From Polaribacter sargassicola (lineage in GTDB: Bacteria; Bacteroidota; Bacteroidia; Flavobacteriales; Flavobacteriaceae): DNA of 64,000 bases. Position numbers and translations under genes: made by a program. The notes beneath the pieces were generated by a model. That model saw only the letters and a program-made list of their open reading frames with translations, was not told the DNA's origin and did not search any database. Positions 57,055 through 64,000 of this stretch are shown here, in pieces; positions within the stretch are counted from its first letter, which is position 1; each line of letters starts with the position of its first letter. Location of the stretch: NCBI RefSeq assembly GCF_021991835.1, contig NZ_JAHDAU010000004.1:248001-312000 (forward strand), read 5' to 3'.

Positions 57055-57127
57055 ACCTATCAACTAGCATTAGATATTATTTTATTTCTAAAAAAAACTA
57101 ATTTCGCTAATATCAATTACAAACAAA

Positions 57128-58264
57128 ATGAATCAGCACAAAATATTAGCCATATTATTTATCTTTATTTTTAACATTGTATTTTCTCAAAACAAAAGAG
57201 CTAGAGATTACGGAATTAAAATAGGAGTTTTAAAAACTGGTAAATTAAACGCCATTACAGATGTTAAAGGTGTAAAAGTTGGTCATACAACACTTATAAA
57301 AGGAGACAGTATTAGAACCGGAGTTACTGCAATACTTCCTCATTCTGGTAATATATTTCAATCTAAAGTTCCGGCCGCAATTTATTTAGGTAACGGTTTT
57401 GGTAAATTAGCTGGTTATAGCCAAGTAAAAGAATTAGGTAACATAGAAACGCCAATTATTTTAACAAATACACTAAGTGTACCAGAAGCTTCTAACGCAC
57501 TTATTACTTACACGCTAAAACAAAAAGGAAATGAAAACATATTTTCTGTAAATCCTATTGTTGGTGAAACTAACGATGGATGGCTAAATGATATAAGAGG
57601 CAGACATGTAAATGAAAAACATGTTTTAGCTGCTATTAATAATGCTAAAGAAGGAACTGTAGAAGAAGGTAATGTTGGTGCAGGTACTGGTACAATTTGC
57701 TTTCAATATAAAGGAGGCATAGGAACATCTTCTAGAATAATACCCAAAAAATTTGGAGCTTATACAGTTGGTGTATTGGTACAAACTAATTACGGAGGTG
57801 TTTTACAAATAGATGGTGTGCCAATAGCTAAAGAATTAGACAATTATCCTAGAAGTTACACTTATGATGTTGATGGTTCTTGTATGATTGTTGTTATGAC
57901 AGATGCACCTCTTAGCGCTAGAAATTTAGAAAGACTTGCAAAAAGAGCCATAATGGGTTTAGCCAAAACAGGTGGTATCGCTTCTAATGGTAGTGGCGAT
58001 TATGTTATTGCAGTATCTACAGCAAAAGAAAATTTTATTCCATATCGTAATGAATCTATGTTTCTAGATAAAAAAGAATTAAAAAACGGTGCTATAACTC
58101 CACTCTTTTTAGCCGTAATAGAAGCAACAGAAGAAGCCATTATAAATTCTCTTTTTGCAGCCAAAACAATGACAGGTAGAGAAAATCACACAAAAGAATC
58201 ATTACCTATTGATGATGTTATTAAAATTATGAAAAGAAATAACAGAATAGATACCTCAAAATAA
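57128..58264 (+). CDS. Secreted P1-family (DmpA-type) aminopeptidase
   Basis: 378 aa with a signal peptide (1-20, ending IVFSQ). P1 peptidases are self-processing Ntn-like enzymes. The expected Gly250-Ser251 cleavage bond is in DVDGSCMIVVMTDAPLSARNL. The start region is KIGVLKTGKLNAITDVKGVKVGHTTL, with a TGVTAILPH segment. A GNVGAGTGTIC loop and SNGSGDYVIAVSTA are family-typical. After autocleavage Ser251 would be the new N-terminal nucleophile. It cleaves N-terminal (including beta or D) amino acids from short peptides. It stands between clpC and the hybrid regulator with no clear operon link. Confidence 0.9.
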   Translation: MNQHKILAILFIFIFNIVFSQNKRARDYGIKIGVLKTGKLNAITDVKGVKVGHTTLIKGDSIRTGVTAILPHSGNIFQSKVPAAIYLGNGFGKLAGYSQVKELGNIETPIILTNTLSVPEASNALITYTLKQKGNENIFSVNPIVGETNDGWLNDIRGRHVNEKHVLAAINNAKEGTVEEGNVGAGTGTICFQYKGGIGTSSRIIPKKFGAYTVGVLVQTNYGGVLQIDGVPIAKELDNYPRSYTYDVDGSCMIVVMTDAPLSARNLERLAKRAIMGLAKTGGIASNGSGDYVIAVSTAKENFIPYRNESMFLDKKELKNGAITPLFLAVIEATEEAIINSLFAAKTMTGRENHTKESLPIDDVIKIMKRNNRIDTSK

Positions 58265-58385
58265 TTCCTCTTTTATCTTTTTAAAAACTTTACTTTTTTA
58301 CTTAACTATTATTGTCTTTTAGTTAACACTCCATTTATGTTTAAGTAAACTTACTATTGTACGCTTGTAGGTTAAAAAACCCAGC

Positions 58386-61300
58386 ATGACAAGAGTAACC
58401 TACATCGTTTTTTTTATATTAATACAAACATTTGGACAAGAAATTAAATTTGAAAACTTTACAGTAAACAACGGTCTTTCTAATAATTCTGTAAGAGATA
58501 TAGAAAACGATATTAATGGTGGTTTATGGATTGCTACTTGGGATGGTTTAAATTATTTTGATGGTTACAAATTTACCATCTTTAAAAACGACATAGATAA
58601 TAAAAACACCATTGCAGGTAATTTTATCACTAAAATAAAAAGGGATATAAAAGGCAGAATATGGATTATTACTGAGGATAAAAAAATTAGCAGATATATA
58701 GGTAATAAAAAATTTAAAAACTTCACTTTTAAAGAAAAGCCAACTGATATTTCTATTTCTAAAAACGGTAACATTTTAGTCTACACGTCAATTAATTGTT
58801 ACGAATTTATTTCTGGTCAGTTTATAAAATCCGAAAAAACAAATGATGTTTCTGAAACAGCAACTTTAAAAAACATTCTCTTACTCAGGTATCCGCATCT
58901 TGTTATTAATGATGTTTTAAAAGACAAAACTGGTAATATTTGGTATGCAACTCTTAAAAATGGCTTATTTATCATTAAAAATAAATTAGACAAAACCAAT
59001 AATTACCATATAGAAAACTACCTAAAAGACCCTTACTCTTCTACAAGCTTTAACAGCAACGAAATAGAAACTTTACACGAAGATCTTTTTGGCAACATTT
59101 GGCTGGGCGCAAAAGATGGCGGAATTTGTATGGCTTATTCTAATTCTGATAAAATTCTTTCTGTTTCACCTCATCCTTTAGAATCGCCAAACATTCCTAA
59201 CGAAACATTACGAGCAATTACCAAAGGTTTAGATGGTAAACTTTGGCTAGGTTATTATACAAAAGGACTATATTCTTATAATTCTGAGTCTAAAAATTAC
59301 AAGAAATTTATCATTAAAGAAGCCATTCATCAACCAGATTGGAAACGTATTCGCTCTTTATTTACTGCTTCTGATGGAACAATTTGGGTAGGAACTTATG
59401 CAGGTATTATTAAAATAATGAAAAATGGATCTTATATTTTATACAATGCAGATGATTATTTAAAATTACCTAATAATCGTAATTATTCTATTTATGAAGA
59501 TGATAAAAAACAATTATGGATTGCTTGTTGGGGAGGTGTTGCTAAATTTAATTTAGACAACAATAAATTTGAAGCTTTTAATGGACAAGAATTACTAACA
59601 AAATATCATATAAGAGATTTAAAATTCTTAGATAATGAACTCATTTTAGCCACTGAAAACAATGGATTACAAATATTAAACATCAGTAAAGGAAAGCTAC
59701 AAACAATTGAAGTACAAAAAGAACTTTCTAACTACCATAAAGAAGAAAAAATTGTAAACTCTAATAATAAAAAAGTAAAATTAATAGATTTAAAAAATGG
59801 AGAACTACAAACCATTAATACTCAAAAAGGTATTTTAAGCAATAGTACTTATGCTGTTTATAAAGATAAACACACTGGTTATTATTGGGTAGCAACTCTG
59901 GGCGGTTTAAGTGTTTTTGATAAAGAAAAAGGCATCATAAAAAACATTACAGAAAAAGAAGGCTTACCAAGTCAGCTAGTTTATGGTATTTTAACCAATA
60001 ATAAAGAAGTTTGGGTTAGCACAACAAAAGGTATTGCTGTTATCAATAAAAATAATTTTGCTGTAAAAGCATTTTATCCAAAAGGTGGTTGGCAAGTTTC
60101 TGAGTTTTCTGAAGGTGCTTATTATCAAGACGCAAAAGGAGATTTATATTTTGGCGGAATTAATGGTTTAAATTATTTTAACCCTAACAACATTCAATTT
60201 AATAACACTAAAGCTAAACTTAAATTATTGGTAGATTATAATGAGAATTTTGATTCTAATATTGTAAAACAACACAATCAAAATCATATCGACATAGATT
60301 TAGTACCAATTTGTTTTCCTTTAAAAATTGAAAAAAAAATATATTACAAATTAGAAGGACACGATAATAATTGGATTTTATTAAACGTTAATAATGAAAT
60401 AAGTTACAGTAATCTTACTTCTGGCAAGTATACTTTTTTAGCTAAAGAAGGTAAAAATGGCAAAACTGAACTTCTTTTTTCTTTACAAGTAAAAAAACCA
60501 TTTTACCAAACTATTCTTTTTTACATCTTACTAACTACATTAATTTTAATTTGCGCAATTCTATTTATTTACGTTAAAAACAAAGCTGCTATTGCACAGC
60601 AAAAAAAGTTAGAAAATAAAATTATAGAGAGAACAAAAGTTATTGAAAATCAAAAAAAAGACTTACAAACCATTAATAATAAGTTAGATGAAAAAAATAA
60701 AGAAATTTTACTTCAAAAAGAAAAATTACTAGAACTACACAACAATTTAAAAAACGAAGATTTTGAAATAGAAAAATTTAAAACTTTTGTCTTATCAGAA
60801 TTTCAAGATCCTATTTCTAAAATTATAAAAAAAACAAATTCTTTAGCTGATAGTTCAGAAAACAAAAAAGAGATTCTTCAAGAATCCAATAAATTAGTCA
60901 CGCTAATTTCAGAATGGAACTACTTAAGTCACATCAAAAATATTGGTCCAATAAAAATATCTGCCGTTCATCTATTTCCGGTTTTAAAGAAAAGTATCAG
61001 TAAATTAGAAAAGTCTTTACATAATAATAAAGTTGATTTTAATTTTAACATTGACACCAATATTAATTGGGTAGAAATTGATGTTTTACGCTTTAGATTA
61101 ATGTTGCAATACTTATTCAATGACATTAGTAAATACTCAGATAAAGGAAGCAAATTAGATGTAAATATTAATTATAAAAACTCTAAATTAATTATAGAAA
61201 TTGCTTCTAATAGTAGTCTTTTAATAAACAACTGGTATAGTGTTTTACATTACAGCCCTTATTTTAAAGCCTTGCAAACATTATTGATTGATTTAAAAGG

Positions 61301-62201
61301 CGAGTTTAATAATAATGACTTAAAATCTAAATTTAAAATTGCTTTACAAATACCTGTTACTTCTATTGATACAAATAACAAGCAAATAGAAACCATTTCT
61401 TGGAAATATTTTAAAGAAGAAGAAAATTTATCTAACGATAAAAAAAATGTTTTAATTTTTAGTGATGAAGAAAATTTTACAACTGCAAATCAAATCTTAG
61501 AGCATAATAATTACAATTTAATTTTCGAAAACACTGCAAGTAATTTAAATTCTGCCACAAAACAGATTTCTTTTAATATCATTGTTTTATATCAAGTAAA
61601 TTTTTCTAAAGAACTTTTACATTTTCTAAATAATTCTGATGAAATACAAAGAAAAAAGATTCCTTTAATATACATATCCGAAGACATCAATTACGAATTA
61701 AGAGAGCAGTCTATAGAATTTGGCATAGACACTTTAATACAGCTACCTGCAAGCGAATCTTTTATTCATAAAAAAATGGATTCACTTATCAATAAAAAAC
61801 AAATTTCTACAGAAGAAAATCAATTTCAACAAAAAATATTTGACATTTTAACAAACAAAGATCAAGTATTAACTGCCAATGATAAATTACTAAAAAAGAG
61901 TTTAGAAATTATTAAAAGTGAAATACATAATGCTGCCTTTAATGTAGAAATGCTAGTAGACTTATTAGATATTTCTAGAGTAAAATGCTACAGATTATTT
62001 AAAGAAAACTTAAAACAATCTCCTTCTGATGTAATTATGTCTTTAAGACTTCAAAAAGCAGAGGTTTTACTAAAAGCTAACAAATTAAACATTTCAGAAA
62101 TTAGTTTTGAGTGCGGTTATAACGATCCTAAATACTTTGGTAAAGCATTTAAAAAGCATTTTGGTAAAAGTCCTAAAGAATTTAAAGAACAATTTAATTA
62201 A
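58386..62201 (+). CDS. Hybrid two-component-type regulator (propeller, Y_Y_Y, kinase-like, receiver-like, AraC) lacking phospho-acceptors
   Basis: 1271 aa. A signal peptide (1-18) is followed by the two-bladed propeller repeat region (about 20-600, motifs such as DINGGLWIATWDGLNYFDG and WVATLGGLSVFDKEKG). Then a Y_Y_Y-like segment (about 615-705: YYKLEGHDNNWI, then KYTFLAKEGK) and one membrane helix (about 713-735). Next comes a coiled coil and a kinase-like region, where the H-box reads LSEFQDPI with Ser804 at the His position, and a receiver-like region where the phospho-Asp is Tyr1069. The C-terminal AraC HTH is intact (VEMLVDLLDISRVKCYRLFKENLKQSPSDVIMSLRLQKAEVLL, then GYNDPKYFGKAFKKHFGKSPKEF). 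It faces susC. Confidence 0.88.
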   Translation: MTRVTYIVFFILIQTFGQEIKFENFTVNNGLSNNSVRDIENDINGGLWIATWDGLNYFDGYKFTIFKNDIDNKNTIAGNFITKIKRDIKGRIWIITEDKKISRYIGNKKFKNFTFKEKPTDISISKNGNILVYTSINCYEFISGQFIKSEKTNDVSETATLKNILLLRYPHLVINDVLKDKTGNIWYATLKNGLFIIKNKLDKTNNYHIENYLKDPYSSTSFNSNEIETLHEDLFGNIWLGAKDGGICMAYSNSDKILSVSPHPLESPNIPNETLRAITKGLDGKLWLGYYTKGLYSYNSESKNYKKFIIKEAIHQPDWKRIRSLFTASDGTIWVGTYAGIIKIMKNGSYILYNADDYLKLPNNRNYSIYEDDKKQLWIACWGGVAKFNLDNNKFEAFNGQELLTKYHIRDLKFLDNELILATENNGLQILNISKGKLQTIEVQKELSNYHKEEKIVNSNNKKVKLIDLKNGELQTINTQKGILSNSTYAVYKDKHTGYYWVATLGGLSVFDKEKGIIKNITEKEGLPSQLVYGILTNNKEVWVSTTKGIAVINKNNFAVKAFYPKGGWQVSEFSEGAYYQDAKGDLYFGGINGLNYFNPNNIQFNNTKAKLKLLVDYNENFDSNIVKQHNQNHIDIDLVPICFPLKIEKKIYYKLEGHDNNWILLNVNNEISYSNLTSGKYTFLAKEGKNGKTELLFSLQVKKPFYQTILFYILLTTLILICAILFIYVKNKAAIAQQKKLENKIIERTKVIENQKKDLQTINNKLDEKNKEILLQKEKLLELHNNLKNEDFEIEKFKTFVLSEFQDPISKIIKKTNSLADSSENKKEILQESNKLVTLISEWNYLSHIKNIGPIKISAVHLFPVLKKSISKLEKSLHNNKVDFNFNIDTNINWVEIDVLRFRLMLQYLFNDISKYSDKGSKLDVNINYKNSKLIIEIASNSSLLINNWYSVLHYSPYFKALQTLLIDLKGEFNNNDLKSKFKIALQIPVTSIDTNNKQIETISWKYFKEEENLSNDKKNVLIFSDEENFTTANQILEHNNYNLIFENTASNLNSATKQISFNIIVLYQVNFSKELLHFLNNSDEIQRKKIPLIYISEDINYELREQSIEFGIDTLIQLPASESFIHKKMDSLINKKQISTEENQFQQKIFDILTNKDQVLTANDKLLKKSLEIIKSEIHNAAFNVEMLVDLLDISRVKCYRLFKENLKQSPSDVIMSLRLQKAEVLLKANKLNISEISFECGYNDPKYFGKAFKKHFGKSPKEFKEQFN

Positions 62202-62239
62202 TTACTTTGTTACTATAGGATTTTCTTAATGTTAGCGAA

Positions 62240-62254
62240 TTGTTACTGTAACAA
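62240..62254. promoter_or_regulatory. Operator-like palindrome TTGTTAC-T-GTAACAA upstream of susC
   Basis: Perfect 7-bp arms around one base (62240-62246, 62248-62254), about 125 nt upstream of the susC ATG. A TTTGTTAC half site lies at 62206-62213 and a further inverted arrangement is not seen elsewhere in the window. A plausible binding site for the upstream AraC-type regulator, unproven. Confidence 0.45.
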
Positions 62255-62378
62255 AAGCACACCTAATCTGTTTCTTTTTTATACCAATTTGAACGTTTTA
62301 TCCACCTTACAGAAACAAAAACACCACTAATAGGGTTTTTGGCAGACTACTTTTATGTCAACCAAAAACTTAAATTAA

Positions 62379-64000
62379 ATGAAAAAATTTTACTTATTAT
62401 TAGTACTTGCCATAAGTTGCTTATCTTATACTAATGCGCAAGTTCAAGTATCAGGAAACGTGATTTCTGATGCAGATGGCATACCAATACCTAATGTTTC
62501 TGTTGTTTTAAAAGGACAACCAAACAAAGGTACAACAACAGACTTTGATGGTAATTTTGTTATTGAATTAAACCAAGAAAAAGGTACTTTAATATTTTCA
62601 TATTTAGGATACCAAACAAAAGAAGTTGCTTATTCTGGCAATCAAAATTTACAAATTAGTTTACAAGAAACAGCAAACTCTTTAGATGAAGTGGTAATTG
62701 TAGGTTATGGATCTCAAAAAAGATCTGATGTAACAGGTGCAATTTCATCTGTAAAAAGTGAAGATTTTAACAAAGGTGTAGTTGCAAATGCAGGACAATT
62801 ATTACAAGGTAAAGTTGCCGGTGTAAATGTATCTTCTTCTAGTGGAGAGCCTGGTGCAACACAAGATGTTGTTATTAGAGGTGTTGGTAGTTTACGTTCT
62901 GGTACTACTCCACTTTACATTGTAGATGGTTTTGCTTTAGATAATTCTGGTAACGGCGTTGCTTCTAATCCTTTAAACTTTATAAATCCGCAAGATATAG
63001 AAAGTATAGAGGTTTTAAAAGATGCGTCTTCTGCCGCAATTTATGGTTCTAGAGCTGCAAATGGTGTAATTGTAATTACAACCAAAAAAGGAAAGAAAGG
63101 TAAAACAAAAATAAACTTAACTCTTTCTAGTGGTTTTTCTTCATTGGCTAATAAAGTTGATGTTTTTACTGCTGATGAATTTAGAGCAAATGTAAACGCT
63201 GTAAATGGTACTTTAATTGATGGAGGAGCGGCTACAGATTGGCAAGATGAGCTAACAAGAGCTGCTGTATCTAAAAACATCAACTTTTCTATGAGTGGTG
63301 GTACAGAAAACTCTTCTTATGCTGCCTCTATTGGAGTAGATGACCAAGAAGGTATTCTAAGAAACAGTAATTTAAAACGTTACTCTGGCCGTTTAAACTT
63401 AACTCAAAAAGCTATAAATGATAAATTAAATGTAACTTTTAATTTAACAGCTACTAAATTAGATAATACAAGACCAAACTCTAGCTCTGTAGTTGGTAAA
63501 ATGTTAAGCTTAAATCCTACAGATTCTCCTTATGAAAATGGCGTTTTAAAAGGAAATTTAAGTAATGATATTTTAAATCCTTTTATAGAAGAAACTATTT
63601 ATGGAGACTATACAAACAATAACAGAATTTTAGCAAATATTTCTCCTTCTTATCAAATTATAGATGGTTTAACTTACAAATTAAACGTTGGTGTAGATTA
63701 TTCTATTACAGAAAGAGATGTACAATACATGCCTTATGCTACAGAAACGAATACAACTTTAGGTAGTGTAAATACAGCTACAACAAAAAACAGTAATACG
63801 CTTGTAGAAAACACGTTAACGTATAACTTATATAAAGAAAAAAGTAGTTTTACTTTCTTATTAGGGCATTCATATCAACAAACAGAAGTAAGTCAGAAAC
63901 AATTTTATTTAGAAGGTTTTCCTGATAATGGTGTAGAGCCAAGATACCAATTAGAAACTGCAAATCAGCAAACAATACAATCTGCGTATGCAACTATAAA
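62379..64000 (+). CDS. SusC/RagA-family TonB-linked outer-membrane protein, 3' end missing
   Basis: 540 codons are present and the frame is open at the end of the window. Signal peptide 1-20 (ending YTNAQ). The carboxypeptidase-D-like domain (about 22-100) starts VSGNVISDADGIPIPNVSVVL. The canonical SusC hinge DEVVIVGYGSQKRSDVTG begins at Asp103. The plug (about 105-230) has PLYIVDGFAL and KDASSAAIYGSRAANGVIVITTKKGK, followed by barrel strands such as INFSMSGGTENSSYAASIGVD. It takes up oligosaccharides (or peptides) through the outer membrane with TonB energy. Its SusD partner should lie just after the window. It is 177 nt downstream of the hybrid regulator, so a glycan-utilization locus begins here. 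Confidence 0.92.
   Translation, partial: MKKFYLLLVLAISCLSYTNAQVQVSGNVISDADGIPIPNVSVVLKGQPNKGTTTDFDGNFVIELNQEKGTLIFSYLGYQTKEVAYSGNQNLQISLQETANSLDEVVIVGYGSQKRSDVTGAISSVKSEDFNKGVVANAGQLLQGKVAGVNVSSSSGEPGATQDVVIRGVGSLRSGTTPLYIVDGFALDNSGNGVASNPLNFINPQDIESIEVLKDASSAAIYGSRAANGVIVITTKKGKKGKTKINLTLSSGFSSLANKVDVFTADEFRANVNAVNGTLIDGGAATDWQDELTRAAVSKNINFSMSGGTENSSYAASIGVDDQEGILRNSNLKRYSGRLNLTQKAINDKLNVTFNLTATKLDNTRPNSSSVVGKMLSLNPTDSPYENGVLKGNLSNDILNPFIEETIYGDYTNNNRILANISPSYQIIDGLTYKLNVGVDYSITERDVQYMPYATETNTTLGSVNTATTKNSNTLVENTLTYNLYKEKSSFTFLLGHSYQQTEVSQKQFYLEGFPDNGVEPRYQLETANQQTIQSAYATI

Noticed and set aside
58386-62201. Frameshift as the reason for missing phospho-acceptors
   Set aside because: The frame is open across the whole gene and the surrounding receiver-like pattern is retained, so substitution rather than shift is indicated.
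1-64000. CRISPR arrays, insertion sequences, prophage genes, rRNA
   Set aside because: No regularly spaced repeats, transposase, integrase, phage structural or rRNA sequence was seen.

Overview
The window looks like a chromosome segment of a marine flavobacterium (Bacteroidota, Flavobacteriaceae; Polaribacter/Tenacibaculum-like by gene content, genus not provable here). The reasons are the very low GC content (about 30% by eye), the lack of Shine-Dalgarno sequences with A-rich start contexts, -7 boxes resembling TAnnTTTG, a SusC-type TonB receptor behind a hybrid sensor/AraC regulator, a 7TMR-DISM/LuxR protein, a PgpH-type 7TM-HD phosphodiesterase, and small lipoproteins of flavobacterial type. 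Most of it is ordinary core genome.

Layout. 1-1.1 kb: end of a metal-chelate or cobalamin-type ABC substrate-binding lipoprotein. 1.3-8.2 kb (minus): LuxR-type sensor, amino-acid racemase, parC, a tiny membrane protein, parE. 8.4-16 kb (plus): lysA, a fumarylacetoacetate-hydrolase-like protein, a GNAT, tex, a 48-aa antitoxin-like ORF and topB. 16-23.4 kb: acyl-CoA synthetase, sterol-desaturase-family enzyme, VF530-like protein, PepP-like peptidase, gcvT, DUF457-type membrane protein. 23.4-32.9 kb: the most coherent accessory locus, with a lone receiver protein divergent from an operon of a degenerate histidine kinase, a BcsB-like protein, an outer-membrane barrel, a BcsA-like processive glycosyltransferase and a polytopic membrane protein, met tail to tail by a secreted GH5 glycosidase. 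I read it as an exopolysaccharide synthesis and export system lacking the usual PilZ and TPR-porin parts.

33-46 kb is the most accessory stretch: two thioredoxin-like proteins, an unusual PLP enzyme with a DUF134 regulator, small lipoproteins, a large UPF1/DNA2-like helicase, a secreted metallo-beta-lactamase-fold/DUF1566/EF-hand fusion, and an SRPBCC gene broken by one stop codon next to a Ser-Pro-Arg tRNA cluster. 46-58 kb returns to core genes: pgpH, thiolase, NlpC/P60 peptidase, a TPR protein, gyrA, clpC and a P1-family peptidase. 58.4-64 kb opens a polysaccharide (or other glycan) utilization locus: a 1271-aa hybrid two-component-type regulator whose phospho-acceptor His and Asp are both replaced, then a susC gene that runs off the window.

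The less expected signals are four dispersed palindromic elements (one sitting in frame inside topB), two signalling proteins that appear to have lost phosphotransfer chemistry, a shared DnaA-box-like motif upstream of both parE and gyrA, a palindrome between the hybrid regulator and susC, and a leader that may mask the start codon of a small lipoprotein. No rRNA, CRISPR array, insertion sequence or prophage was seen.
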